Positions 33,648 to 45,542 of a DNA stretch of 64,000 bases are shown one piece after another. A program made the position numbers and the translations under genes. Location: positions 92,733,007 through 92,797,006 of the forward strand of contig OY992536.1 in NCBI GenBank assembly GCA_963921195.1. Reading direction: 5' to 3'. This stretch comes from Pegoplata infirma (Eukaryota; Arthropoda; Insecta; Diptera; Anthomyiidae). The notes beneath the pieces were generated by a model. That model was not told the origin of the DNA, did no database searches, and saw only the letters and a program-made list of their open reading frames with translations. The stretch's first letter is position 1, and every line of letters starts with the position of its first letter.

Positions 33648-34402
33648 CAAGTAAGAGTGTTAAATTCGGCTGTGCCGAATCTTTTATACCCTCCAACATG
33701 CAAAAAATGCAGGGACGTTTTTTTTGGGGGGGGGGGTCGGTAGTGGTAATTGGGGGCGGGGGGGGCGGTGGCAAATTTCCTTTCAAAATATAAGTTTAAA
33801 AATTCATTCTTATGCTTTTTGCACTAAATAAAGTTTATCATTATTTAAAAAAATAAAGTTTTAATCCACTCCCACAAAAGAGGGGGCGGACCGAAAGCCG
33901 AGAGTCATTTGTTAATCCTCTGGGTCCAAATGCAGGACTTTGAACTTATTGTAGCATAAAAATGTTGCATTTGTTAAACAAAAACACAAAAAATCATGTA
34001 AAATAATGGTATTTTTCAGAGGTTGGTTTAGTTCTTCAAGGGGGAACTTTTTTCCCCGGATCCGATTTTTATCATTTACGAGCTTTACCTGCCTAGAAAA
34101 ATTAGATATATTAGTGCCAAGTTTCGGGAGTCTAGGTCTTTTATTTTGAACAGTATCGTGTTAACTACAGAAATACGGACGGACATCGATTGAGTTGAGT
34201 TGAGTGTGGGTTGTACAAGCCTAAAAATAAGTATATTTTTAGGCAAGTCCATGGCGCTCAGACTTAAAATAGTCCATTGTACCGTAAATGTCTTAGTGAT
34301 CATAAATATATATACTTTATGGGGTCCTAGACAAATATTTTGATGCGTTACACACGGAATGACAAAGTGAGTATACTCCCATACTGTAGTTGGAGGGTAT
34401 AA
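33648..34402 (-). mobile_element. DINE-1-like Helitron copy 6
   Basis: Both ends are present: CAAG (33648) with TTAAATTCGGCTGTGCCGAA, a clean terminal hairpin, and at the other side CATACTGTAGTTGGAGGGTA then TAAAAA near 34402. In between are TATATATACTTTATGG and ACGGAATGACAAAGTGAG. About 34190-34250 contains a short GTTGAGTTGAGTGTGGG insertion-like segment that replaces the usual GGAC tract. About 755 bp, nested in the hAT. Confidence 0.8.
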
Positions 34403-34434
34403 AAATTTAATTAAATATGTTTTTCTGGGGTTTT

Positions 34435-34680
34435 GTAAGTTTTTCAGGGGGAACTTTTTTTCATCTGGTCCGATTTTTGCATTTCGGAACTTAACCAGCC
34501 TATGACCATAAGACGTATTCGTACCAGCAGAGTAGCACGTTGATTTTTGACCGTATCTTCTAAAGACGGAAAGACGAACATCGCTTACAATCGATCACTG
34601 ATCAATAATATAAAATCTCTATGAGGTGCAAGATCAATATTCGAATTTAGTTAATTGCGAATGTGATCATTGGTTGGGAT
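34435..34680 (-). mobile_element. Decayed DINE-1-like fragment
   Basis: Shares TTTTTCAGGGGGAACTTTTT, GGTCCGATTTTTGCATTTCG, AACCAGCCTATGA and ATCAATAATATA with the copy just upstream, but is more diverged and lacks ends. Confidence 0.5.
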
Positions 34681-34938
34681 TGGCAATGAACAAAAATTTG
34701 TTTTTTATTTTAAGTATTTTTAATCCACAAAAAAAATAAAATAAGTAATATTAATGCAACCGAAACAAAACCGATATAATACCGGTAAAAATCCGAATAA
34801 AGGTAACGGTTTTTTATCGGTAACGGTATTTACAATTTTTTATTTTTTATTTCGGTATTGGTAACGGTAGTCAATATTAAAGGGTTTTTAATCGGTAACG
34901 GTATTGAAAGGGTAACGGTAGCCAACACTGCAAAAAAA

Positions 34939-36014
34939 TTACTTCTTTGGTTTTAGGGCGTTGTCGTGAAAAAATAGTCAATGAAAATTATAAAATTGAC
35001 AACAATTCAATTTCCGAAAAGGAAAATAAAAATATTTAAACAGGTTAAGTATAATAGTGAAATTTTTGTGTTTAATTTTTACCACAGTCAATATAGTCTG
35101 ATTACAGAGTTTATCATTTTACCAGGCTAAAATTGAATAAGTTGCACATAAAAAAACAAATATTATACAAAATTGCAGTTTATTTTTTAAAAATTTTAAA
35201 TTTTATAATAATTTATAAATTTTTATAATAAATTGTTTAATTTACAAACTAAAAAAAATGTTTTAATTAAAAAAATTAGCTGGATGGAACAACAAAAAAT
35301 AAAATTATATCAACCTTAAAACAATAATTTTTCGATCTTAAATTAAAAATGAAGTAACTTGGTTTTACAATGTAAGAATTTATTCGCCCATTTTAAAAAT
35401 GAAAATAAACATTTTCAAATTAAGCAAAAACAAACTTTGTTGACTTTGTTCACTGCTTTCTTTTTAATTTGAGATTGTTTCTGCTTGATTTAATTTTTTT
35501 TTTTCTTAGTGTAGGCTATTCCCGGGTGTAGGCTATTCCCGGGGCTATTCCTGGGGGATCCACTGACCAAGCTCGGCATCACGTTGGCTATAACCGGCAT
35601 AAATTTCACTGCAATCGGCCAAGTACTTACTGTATGGCCAAAATATTAAAAATAAACCACTGTATACCATTGCTTATGATTGTTATTTTAAGGCAATTAC
35701 AAAATTAAGTATACGACAAAAATATATTAAATAAATTTCTATCAAAAACTATAACAGATTTATTGAATACAATTTTTCTATCCTACTTGGATATCGAAAT
35801 ATCTTGCTTTAAATAATTTTGTGCAAGTTAAAGAATTTTTTTGCACGACACTGTACCTACATACATTTTTTTATATTTTATAATTTTTTTTAGGAAAGGC
35901 TGCTTCCGCTCACATGGAGCTTCCTGGTATAATGCGATGATGAACTTGATGTCGTGGTCCGATTTAGACGAAAATGTTCAGAATCGTGTTTCAAAAATAG
36001 CTAAAAATGTTCGT
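34939..36014. other. AT-rich DNA with family Y copy and one GC-richer segment
   Basis: 35520-35560 has three copies of GGCTATTCCCGGG or near. 35565-35715 is a continuous family Y copy. 35890-36013 follows a T-rich tract ending in AG and is less AT-biased than its surroundings, with a frame reading GCFRSHGASWYNAMMNLMSW. It has no recognised homologue and could be an old exon or transposase fragment. Confidence 0.35.
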
Positions 36015-36058
36015 GACCCCCTCTGATTTTGATGAAATTTGGTTTAGTTGTAACACTA

Positions 36059-36647
36059 ACAAGGGAAGTATCTCAACCCTTATGAACCGATTTGCCTGAA
36101 ACTTAAAATATATATCAAAGAGACAATTCTAAGGTTGGGGTGTCTCGGCTTATCGGCCATATCGGGGATTTAGGGGTTCAAAACATGGGTCAAAAAATGG
36201 CGAAAAAATCGTTTTTTGGATTTTTCAGCCATTTCTTTTTAGGAAACTATATGATGTTTTCATATGAGAAGAAAGGTTTTTTAATGCCTATCCAATGGTG
36301 GTACAACCCTGTAAAAATTCGGCTTCTTTAAATATTTTTTTCAGGAAAATTTGTAAATTTTGGGGGGTACTTATGTGAAGACATAGCCCTACGATATCCA
36401 TATGGATTAGAAATAATCTTTATTAAATTTAAGTCGACCCGTATTTTTTCCCTAGATGATATTCCTCTTAGTTCGGAAGTTATCAAAATTTTCCCGAAGG
36501 TCCATAAGGTTTCATAAGGGGACAACGAAATTTTTAAACACCGATATGGCCGATAAGCCGAGACACCCCAACCTTAGAATCGTCTCTTTAATATATATTT
36601 TAAGTTTCAGGCAAATCGGTTCATAAGGGTTGAGATACTTCCCTTGT
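36059..36647. mobile_element. Foldback ACAAGGGAAGTATCTCAACC
   Basis: ACAAGGGAAGTATCTCAACC (36059) and its exact complement ending at 36647 define a 589-bp near-perfect palindrome; the next 90 bp of each arm also pair, including CGGCTTATCGGCCATATCGG. It lies within the left arm of the giant palindrome, whose right arm lacks it. A stray terminus occurs at about 12416-12440. Confidence 0.8.
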
Positions 36648-37639
36648 AAGTGATAAACTGACGCACACTTATTTTCAGCCCTCTAAGTAAATTGTGGATG
36701 AAAACACGGAGGGTCAAAACTTCCCCCAAAATCTCCCAGTCGCGACACTTTGCACCGTAAAAACTTAATATTATATCTAGTAAGCCCATTTTTAGTTTGT
36801 TTTGAAGCTCATAATATGCTCTACAAGACCTACCATAACCAAAAAATGTTCGAAAAAAATAAGGGTTACCTCCCTTATTTTAAGGTCGTGATATACGGAG
36901 GAGAAAATGGGGAGGATGGTATCCCCCGATTTTTTTTTTTACTCGAAAATCTTTTAGAGAAAGTCCTAAAGAATATATTCTAAAATTTTTATGTTGGGAC
37001 AACAATATGATCGCTCAAAATCAAAATTTTTCACAATTTCCCCCAAAATCTCCAAATCGCAACACTCTTTAACCTTAAAAATTTAATATCATAAGTGCTT
37101 TTGTAGCTACAGAGCCCATTTTTTGTTTGTTTTAAAGCTTATAATACGCTCTACAAGACATACCAAAACCAAAAAAAAATCCAAAAAAAGGAATTGGTGC
37201 CCCCCTTATTTGAAGGTCGTGGCAAAGGGTGGGGGAAATGGGGGAAAGTATCCCCCAATTTTTTTTTTTTACTTGGCATTCTCAAAGTGCAAGTCCTAGT
37301 GAACATAGTCTACAATTTTTATGTTGGGACAACAATGGGGTCGACCAATATCAAAATTTTTCAAAATTTTCCCCCAAAATCAACAAATCGCGACATTCTT
37401 GCGCCTCCCATTGGAGTCCCAAGATAAAAATTTCAGGATATGCTCTCTAGAACTTACTCTTTAAAAAAACAAGCTAAAAAAAATGGGGGATACTATCCCC
37501 CAATTTCCCCCACCCCTTGCCACGATCTTTTAATACAAGAGTCACCCCTCATTTTTTTTTTATTTTTATTTTTTGTGATAGTAATATTGTAGGGCATATT
37601 AAGAGCTTTAAAACAAGTCAAAATGGACTCTGTAGCTAC

Positions 37640-39166
37640 TAGGGATGCCAAACGGGAAATCCCGAATCCCGAATCCCGGGATTCGGGATTTGTCAATCCC
37701 GAAAAATCCCGGGATTTATTTTTTTCAATCCCGGGATTTTTCGGGATTTTCCGGGATTGACAAATCCCGAAAAATCCCGGGATTTCGGGATTTTTTTGTC
37801 AAATTTTGTAATAAAAATTGACTATTTCTTCAGTGTTTGTTGTCCGATGGTAAAAAAGGGATATCGTTTGAAAGGTGTTTGAAATATCTTTTAAATAAGG
37901 CATGTTGGGCTTAAATTCTCTTACTCCCTTGGAGTACAATTTAATTTTTAGGGCGTATTACTTAATATAAGAAGGGTGGAGCAAATTTTCCTTTTTTGAT
38001 TTTAAAAATCGTCGGAGTCAGAATTGATTAATTTTAGGGTCAATATAGGACCTGCAGGGCAATGTCTTTGGGTTCCTTTTTTATTTGAAAATCGGAAAAT
38101 TCCGAACAAAGTGAAACATTTTTTTACTCTGTTTGAAACTTTCAGATTTTCATGGCTAAAAAGGAATCCTACAGGTCCAATATTTTTTTGTATAAATATT
38201 GACCCTAAAAGGCAACTATTCCGACCACGATGATTTTGAAATTCGAACAAAGGAAAATTTGCTTCACCATAATTGCAGTTAGCTGCCGATTTATGCATAT
38301 GCCAAAATTTCTAAGAAGCAGTTAAATTTTTCCGAGAGTTTAACTTATAAGGGAGCATTAAGTAATCCATCTGTAAAGTTCCTTTTTAACAGTTTTAGTT
38401 CGTAAAAGGGTAAAAGCGGATGAGGGGAAAATTTCCCTCTTTAAGAACCAAAACAGCCTCCGAAAACCCAAAATTTTTTACCAATTGGTACTTTTGTTAA
38501 TAAATGACACATTTTTAAGTTGCGCCTAGCCAGAAAATGCAATTTTTCTCGTCCCGCCCCTTTTTGTGGGCATGGATATAAAAAATAAAATAAATAACGA
38601 TAAAATTATGTTACTTAAGCTATTTAAATGCATTTGGAAACATTTATCGATTCGCCTACCAATTAATACAAATTTTGTATCCGCAGAGGACATTGGGGAC
38701 ACCATTCCCTCGCGAGAAATTGTAACAAATTTATTAATACAATTTTATCATTATTTAAACAAATATTTTACATCCACGTCTACAAAAGAGGCCGACAGAA
38801 AAAAATTTATTTTATAATCTTTTGAATTCGACTGCATCGCGTCTTTCACAGCCGGATATCGCTCGAATTTGAGGTCATAGTTGTTCGATTTGAGGTCAAA
38901 GTTGTTCCTAAATTTTCGGTTTTCTGTGCTAAATATGTAAAACGTTGCGATAACTATTTAATGGTTATGAATTAATTGAATATTTATTTATGAAAAAAAA
39001 AAATTATAAAAAATATAACGTAAAAAAGCTTAATTTTAATAAATCCCGAAATCCCGAAAAATCCCGAAATCCCGAAAAATCCCGGGATCCCGAAAAATCC
39101 CGAAATTAGGAATTTAAAATCCTGAATCCCGGGATTTGTAAATGTCAATCCCGTTTGGCATCCCTA
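37640..39166. mobile_element. hAT-type element with CCCGAAAAATCCCGGG repeats
   Basis: TAGGGATGCCAAACGGGA (37640) pairs with TCCCGTTTGGCATCCCTA (ending 39166). The flanking direct repeat is GTAGCTAC (37632-37639, 39167-39174). Both subterminal regions hold tandem CCCGAAAAATCCCGGGATT variants (37650-37795, 39043-39140). The pairing arm of the giant palindrome reads on across this point. 1527 bp, non-coding. Confidence 0.9.
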
Positions 39167-40011
39167 GTAGCTACAATACAGTCCACGATATTAAATTTGT
39201 AATGTGCAAGAGTGTCGCGATTTGGAGATTTTGGTGAAATTGTAAAAATTTCGATCTGATTGTTGTCCCAACATAAAAATTTGAGGATATGTTCATTTGG
39301 ATTTGCACTTCGAGAATACCAAGTAAAAAAAAAACTCGGGGGTTACTTTCCCCGATTTCCTCCACCCTTTGCCAGGACCTTTAAATAAGACCACCCTTCC
39401 TTTTTTTCAAAAATTTTTTGGCTAAGGTAGGTATTGTAGAGCGTACTATAAGCTTTAAAAGCTTATGTACTATAACAAAAATGGGCTCTGTAGCTACAAT
39501 AGCACTTATGACATTAAATTTTTAAGGTTCAAGAGTGTTGCGATTTGGAGATTTTAGGGGAAATTGTGAAAAATTTTGATTTTGAGTGATCCCATTGTTG
39601 TCCCAACTTAAAAATTTTAGAATATATTCTTTAGGACTTTCTCTAGAAGATTATCAAGTAAAAAAAAAAAAATCGGGGGATACCATCCTCCCCATTTTCT
39701 CCTCCCTTTATCGCGACCTTAAAATAAGGGAGGTAACCCTTATTTTTTTTCGAAAATTTTTTTAGTTATGGTAGGTCTTGTAGAGCATATTATGAGCTTC
39801 AAAACAAACCAGAAATGGGCTTTCTAGCTATAATAGAACCAACGATATTAAGTTTTTACGGTGTAAAGTGTCGCGACTGGGAGATTTTGGGGGAAATTTT
39901 GACCCTCCGTATTTTCGGCCCCTGTTGACTTAGAGGGCTGAAAATATGCATTTGTTAGTTTTTTACGTAATGTAAGAACTTAACCAAATTTTATCAATAT
40001 CGGAGGGGGTC

Positions 40012-41671
40012 AAAAATATTCATGATTAATTTTACTAATAATGACCCTATTCTGACCGGAACTTTTTAAAATTTCGAGAAAAAAAACCACATCCACTAAA
40101 ACGCCTCTTTTTTTAAATCGGTTAAACAGTTTTTGAAATAACTTTATTTTAAGTTTTTTAAATGCGCACCTTAAATAAAATATTCTACAAAGAAATCAAA
40201 TTTTCAGGTTTCCGACATTTTAATGCTTCCCCTTATACTTCCCCTTAGTACACTTTATTTTACCAATCTAAAAAAAATACCATCACTGACACACATTTCG
40301 CACTTGCTAAATGAATCCTTTAATATTTGTTTACCACAGAGCTTTATTTGTTTTAAAATATATTTTTGCTTAAATTCCCATACTGTATCTCTTCTCTCTC
40401 CTAGTATTATTTATACTCTCATTCTCATTTATTTTAGAACATTTTTCATTTTCTCCTGCTCTTATTTTCCTCCATTACCATATGATGCACTATTTGATTA
40501 ATATTTATATGCAAATATTCTTCTTCATCATTTCTTTTTTTTTTTTGCTATGCTGTGTGTTTGTTTGTACACATAAAAAGCTTTCGTTTTGTTTTTGCAT
40601 TTTTTTTTTGTTCACATCGACTCTGTCTCATAATTAATTATGACGTTTCACATTTATCATTACATATTCTCAATTATCATTTAATTAGCTTAGCATTAAA
40701 TAAAATACGTGAAAATTTTAAGCTTTCTGTATGTGTTTGCGATTGTTTCAAAAGGTAGAGGAGAAGTGTTTGCGTTATACAAGTTGTTGGAGACGTATGA
40801 GTGCTATTAATACATTTGTACTCTTTACGTACATACATATATTGCAGATAATTATTATGCGTGTAAGTATGTGTTTTATGTCAAGGGAGTTTGACATTTG
40901 TACATAAATATTATTTTTTTTTGTTTCGTCATAAAAAAAAATTGACATACAAATATCTGGATTTAAATAACACCACTCAACCAGCAAAAAACATTTGTTT
41001 TGAGGATTAAATTTCGACATGGGTATTTTGTTGTTTTTTTTTTTAATATGCAGACTAGAGTGGGCCGAAAGATTTTAATTAAATATTTTTGACATAAAAA
41101 TAAAATTTTAAAATAATTATAAAAGAATAATATCAAACTGGCGTGTTTAAAAAAATCAATTTTTATCCGAAATTTAAAAAATTTAGAATCAATTCTGAAT
41201 TTTTTAAAAAAATATAGCCCATACAAGTCTCGATTAAATAAAACTGTTTCGGAAACCTAAGAGCTGTTGAGTGACAGTAGTAATTTGTAGTTCGAAGTAA
41301 TTTTTCTCAAGAACAAAAAAAAAACTGCTCTCTAAAAATTTGACATTAAAAAAAAATCAAAATGCCGTATCGAAGTTCAGGTTAAATTTAGGAAATTCCG
41401 ACATAGTTCTGATTTTTTCCAAAAAAAACAAAAAGTGCAATGTCATGCAAAATTGCTCAATTTTAATACCGAATTAGATAATTAAATAAAACTCTCCCCT
41501 ACGAAATCTTTATTTTATTTAATTACGTTTAGGTCTTTCACAAACACTATTTATAGTAAATTCTAATTTATTTTTATTAAAAACTAACTGGCCCGGTCCG
41601 CCTTACTGGTCAAATATAAGATCAGCGTTTTACGTAAGAATTCCACGTCAAATCGGACACTTCAAAAAAAA
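40012..41671. other. Possibly unique host DNA
   Basis: 40160-40720 is pyrimidine-rich with CTCTCTCCT stretches and could be host intron or UTR. 41638-41662 keeps ATTCCACGTCAAATCGGACA, a remnant of the GGGGCATTCCA foldback terminus. No exon supported. Confidence 0.4.
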
Positions 41672-42668
41672 CAAGTAGAAAAGTTAAATTCGACTTTGCC
41701 GAATCTAGGAATACCCTCCACAATGCATTTTTTAAAGGGTAGTACATTTTTTAACGTGAAAAAATTAACAGTTTTGATAAGAAATATTTTATTTTGAGTA
41801 AAAAACTATTTTTTTGTCAATTAAAAAAAAAAAAAATAAATTACTATTTTTTTTTTTGAGTGTAAAATTTTTTTCGAGTGTAATGTTTTTTTACTGTAAA
41901 AATATTTCTGAGTGAATGCACGTACGTATGTACACAAAATATTGTAATTTTTGTAAAAAAAAAAAAAAAAATTTTTTGTGTACATTTTTTTGAGTGTAAA
42001 ATTTTTTTTTGAGTGTAAAATTTTTTTTGAGTGTAAAATTTTTTTCGAGTGTTGTTTTTAAGTTACCAATGCTTTTAAAACTAAACAAGTTTAAAAAGCA
42101 TTGCTTAAAATTTAAACAAGTTTGAAAAGCGTTGTTTAGTTACCACCAATGCTTTTAAAACTTGTTAAAACACGTGGCATTTTAGATGAAACTAATTTGA
42201 AATTCAGGGTTTTGCTTATAACTTTTGAACCACTGGACCGATTGAGCTGAAATTTAAAACCAAACAGACCCGAGGAACGGCAAAGATACATGCCAAGCTG
42301 CAGTAGTCTCATTATTGTCTTTCGAAAGTTATCGTGTTTTTTATATCGTAAATTCGCGAAACACCCTTGCCGAAATTTACTCTTTTGCTCATAACTTTTG
42401 AACCTCTGGACCGATTTGGCTGGATTGCAATACCAACCTGACCAGGTAAATGACAAACATATATGCCAAACTTCAGTAGCCTCTGTAAAGTCTTTCAAAA
42501 GTTAGCGTGTTTTCTACGGACGGACGGACATCGCTAGATCGACTTAAAATCGATCGAGGATCATAAATATATATACTTTATGGGGTCCTAGACCAATATT
42601 TCGAGGTGTTACAAACGGAATGACAAACTTATATATACCCTCTATCACTAGAGTGGAGGGTATAAAAA
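41672..42668 (-). mobile_element. DINE-1-like Helitron copy 7, uninterrupted reference copy
   Basis: CAAG (41672) is followed by the ATTCGACTTTGCCGAAT hairpin and TACCCTCCACAATG. The body contains two related blocks with 'ttttgcttataacttttgaaccac' and 'gaccgatt(t)ggctgga', then GGACGGACGGACATCGCTAG, TATATATACTTTATGGGGTC and the TATATACCCTCTATCACTAG ... GGAGGGTATA palindrome at 42631-42664. About 997 bp. It is the best local reference for judging the interrupted copies at 7895, 15990 and 51426. Confidence 0.82.
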
Positions 42669-42786
42669 CGCCCAATTAGGGAGTGGAGATAAGTCTGTTT
42701 TAAACAAATGTTGGAGGGTAAAAATAAATCGGGGTCGGTCTCACTGATGATACCTCTAGGACGCACTATTGGACCGGTAAAAGCTT

Positions 42787-43940
42787 CCCAATTAGAAATT
42801 TTGTCTTTAAGACAATGTCAGTAATGATTCATCAGGTAGAAGTCAGCAAGTGAATACATTTTACTAAAGACAACTTAATGACATGCCATACTTTTTATCG
42901 AAGCTCCCGAAGTTCTATAAATGTACTGACTTGTCATATAAGTTGTCTTATCAATTTAGAAAAGTCATGTCATTATTGCTGACAATTATATAGCAAATCC
43001 GACCCACCACTAAACATTTTTTTCGATGTAGAATCGATGTATGTAATTTTGTTTAATCCTTTAAAATTCTTTTAATTTTCTTTGTAATTAAAAAAATTGA
43101 ATTGAATTCCGCGACCGGGGATTGAACCAAGGCCAAAAATCTACAACACGTAAGCTGTCGAATCTGCTAGACAACTAGGCCAACCACAACTTAAAATTGT
43201 TTGTAATGAAATATATTTTGAAATCATAATATTTTTAAATTTGTCAAAAACAAAATAAATTGAATATATCGTCACCTTAATTGTTAAAGGCTCCTGCATT
43301 ATTTTTTTTTTGTAAATGATTTTTTGTAATGTTGATGATTGTAAATGATTTTTTGTAATGTTGAAACCAACTAAGATACGCTTAAATAACTCTAACGAAA
43401 TCTTGCTAAATAGGATGAAGCCAAATTCAATTAATATTTAAACAATTTTTATATTTAAGAAGAAAAATTTATATTGTAGCATTTTTCAATTCAGGTGACG
43501 AAATGTATATAACAAATGTATATAAATTTGTTTTTAAATAAACACATTTATTATCAAAGTTTGGCTAAAGGGGTAAGGTGCTAAACCAGTGAACGGAAGG
43601 TTCTGAGTTCGCGGACCAAGTGAGTCAGATTAAATAGTAAGTTTTAAAAAATTAAATTTAAAAAATGGTCAGATAAAAATAGTAAGTAGTGTAAATTAAA
43701 GGACGTGATTAATAACTTTTAATTTTTTTAACGATCTCAGACGTACTATGTACATGTCATAATGTAGTCAGCACTATTGACTACCTGGTTACTTGTCGGC
43801 GAGGAATTTTGACAAAATACTTGAAAAAGTCAGGAGGTGTCATGAGGTTTTTTGTATGGTCATAGATTTTTCAGTCAGCAGGTACACTGACATTGTCATA
43901 AGAAAGTCTTTGAGATGTCTTAACGACATTTCTAATTGGG
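42787..43940. mobile_element. Inverted-repeat element CCCAATTAGAAAT
   Basis: CCCAATTAGAAATTTTGTC (42787) is complementary to GACATTTCTAATTGGG (ending 43940); pairing continues over about 35 bp (CTTTAAGACAATGTCA). No clear target duplication. The interior holds tRNA-like DNA (43094-43190) and TGACA/TGTCA-rich arms. No protein. Confidence 0.65.
43094..43190 (-). repeat. tRNA-like pseudogene or SINE head
   Basis: On the minus strand GTTGGCCTAGTTGTCTAGCA resembles an A-box/D-arm and GGTTCAATCCC a B box. Arms do not fold into a convincing tRNA, and no CCA-adjacent acceptor stem is seen, so it is not called as a functional tRNA. Confidence 0.5.
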
Positions 43941-44220
43941 TTATTAAATAAAACAAATTTATAAAAATAAAAATACAATTTAATGGGGACCGCTTTAAGG
44001 GTTAAAGATTTACGGTAGAAGTGTTCAGAGAAAATGTTTGTATTAAAAAAATATTGTGGGTCGGTCTTACATTTGACTGCTCTAGAGACACTCTTAGGGC
44101 AGTTAGAGCGGTTTAGGCAAAATAAAAAAAAACGTCATTTGTTATGGGAGCCCCCTTAAAAATTGGAGATAGAGTATTAGTTTGTTCTGAAACAAATTTT
44201 AGGCTAGTGACCAGTGATGC

Positions 44221-44590
44221 CAACTTTTTGAGAGCAAAAAGCACTTGCAAATTTAAAAAAATCACTAAAAAGCACTATTTCGATCTACAATAATCTTAAA
44301 AAAGCATCATGCCTTTTTACTACCCTCTAACTATAGTATGGAAATGCACTCCGATCTCAAAAATTTGCATTCTTGTATATTTTTTATGGGCAATCGATTT
44401 AAATTTTTATGTTGGAAAATTTTCAAAATCCGTTCTGAAATTTTTCATTTTATAAAAATTAAAGGGCCAAAAATTTGTAGAATCTATAGAAGTTTTCCAA
44501 AAAAAAATTCAAAAAAAAATTCAAAAAAATCAAAGAGAACATACATTTTTAAAAATGAGATTTAAATTTTAAAACGTAAAAATTGCATGT
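44221..44590. repeat. Fragments of foldback interior and a solo hAT-like end
   Basis: CAGTGATGCCAACTTTTTGA at about 44213-44235 looks like a hAT terminus without a partner. 44337-44480 is similar to 19198-19310 (CTCAAAAATTT, GGGC(A/T)ATCGATT, TCCGTTCTGAAATTTT). 44500-44575 is an inverted relative of 8770-8830. Confidence 0.55.
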
Positions 44591-44599
44591 TACACCATT

Positions 44600-44885
44600 T
44601 TCAATTGTATTTTAAAATTTTCCAAATGTATTTTAAAATTGTCCAAATATATTTTAAAATTGTCTAAATGAATTTTAAAATTGTCTAAATTAATTTTAAA
44701 ATTGTCCAAATGTATTTTAAAATTGTCCAGATGTATTTTAAAATTGTCCAAATGTATTTTAAAATTGTCCAAATGTGTTTTATTTTATTTTTGTCCAAAT
44801 GTTTTAAAATTGTCCAAATGTATTTTAAAATTGTCCAAATGTATTTTAAAATTTTCCAATTGTATTTTAAAAATTTCCAAATTTT
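44600..44885. repeat. 21-bp tandem repeat, about 13 units
   Basis: Unit ATTTTAAAATTGTCCAAATGT, with single-base variants and one T-rich break near 44778-44795. Because 21 is a multiple of three, all frames stay open and give spurious repetitive peptides on both strands. Confidence 0.9.
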
Positions 44886-44958
44886 GAAGTAGTAAAATAT
44901 TTAAAAAAAAAATTATATGTGTGGCCATTTTTAAGCATTTTGCGCATTTCACACAAAC

Positions 44959-45542
44959 TAGAGATGGGCACATGAGCAAATTATAGCGTGATTCACGTGA
45001 TTGACGCGTGCTTACGCGTGAGTGTGGCTGAATTCAATTTTAATCGCGTGACTGTGAGTGAGTTTGAGAGGAGAAAAAATTGCGTGAGTGAGTGTGCGTG
45101 AGTAAGATTTTTGCGTGAGTGAGTGTGCGTGAGTCAAATTTTTTGCAACAGTTTGCGTGATTTATTTTCTCTTCATATTTTTTTCGCACCAAAAAAAGCA
45201 ACAAAAAAAATTGTAAAATTTGGCTTAACTAAATATTTTGTCCCCAAAAAAGCAAAAAAAAAATGTAAAATTTCACTGAACTTTACATTTTATTAAAAAT
45301 TTTGAAAGATTTTTGAAATTTTAGTTTTTGAATATTTTTTTTCAATAAGAGTTTCGTGAGTGTGAGTCAACGTGAGTGTAAGTGACGCTTACATGAGTGT
45401 GTGTTATATTAAATTTACTCATGTGATTGTGAGTGAGTGTGAGTAGAAAAAATATCCTCGTGAGTGAGTGTACGTGAATCAAAAATTTCTGTCGTTAGCG
45501 TGAGTGAGTGTGAGTCAAAAATTACTCACGAGCCCATCTCTA
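44959..45542. mobile_element. hAT-type MITE with GTGAGTGAGTGT repeats
   Basis: TAGAGATGGGCACATGAG (44959) pairs with CTCACGAGCCCATCTCTA (ending 45542); ACACAAAC is duplicated exactly (44951-44958, 45543-45550). Subterminal GTGAGTGAGTGTGCGTGAG repeats occupy both sides, in the same orientation on the strand. 584 bp. Confidence 0.9.

Larger units (their letters stand above)
32788..34930. mobile_element. hAT-type element with GGTAACGGTA repeats
   Basis: Ends CAGGGTTGGCAACCG (32788) and CGGTAGCCAACACTG (ending 34930) are imperfect inverted repeats, flanked by CAAAAAAA (32780-32787, 34931-34938). Next to each end lie many copies of GGTAACGGTAT or its complement (32805-32935, 34755-34915). The 2.1-kb interior hosts Helitron fragments (33648-34402, 34435-34680) and a short hairpin. 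No transposase. Confidence 0.82.
36015..40011. mobile_element. Giant palindrome with about 330-bp internal repeats
   Basis: GACCCCCTCTGATTTTGATG (36015) pairs with the complement ending GGAGGGGGTC (40011). The arms pair over their length, for example AGACCTACCATAACCAAAAA near 36827 with TTTAGTTATGGTAGGTCTTG near 39762. Each arm holds two units of about 330 bp marked by TATGTTGGGACAACAAT, GAGCCCATTTTT and TCCCCCAATTTT blocks. Two younger elements (36059-36647, 37640-39166) interrupt it. No target duplication found. Confidence 0.75.
42669..44220. repeat. Low-copy repeat family X, split by an insertion
   Basis: 42669-42786 and 43941-44220 carry blocks seen at 8960-9400 and 49730-50480: 'agggagtggagat', 'tcggggtcggtc', 'tatgggagcccccttaaaaa' and 'gcggt...gtt(t)aataaaacaaatttataaaaa'. 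50180-50215 shows the join without the insertion. Confidence 0.6.

Noticed and set aside
41040..41620. hAT-like element starting CTAGAGTGGGCC
   Set aside because: No inverted partner or target duplication was found; GGCCCGG near 41591 does not pair with it.
43094..43190. Functional tRNA gene
   Set aside because: Box-like motifs are present, but stems do not pair and the acceptor stem is missing.
42669..43940. Target duplication TTA for the CCCAATTAG element
   Set aside because: Comparison with the unfilled site near 50190 is ambiguous by several bases.
44590..44979. Repetitive LDNFKIH-type peptide on both strands
   Set aside because: Product of a 21-bp non-coding tandem repeat that keeps all frames open.
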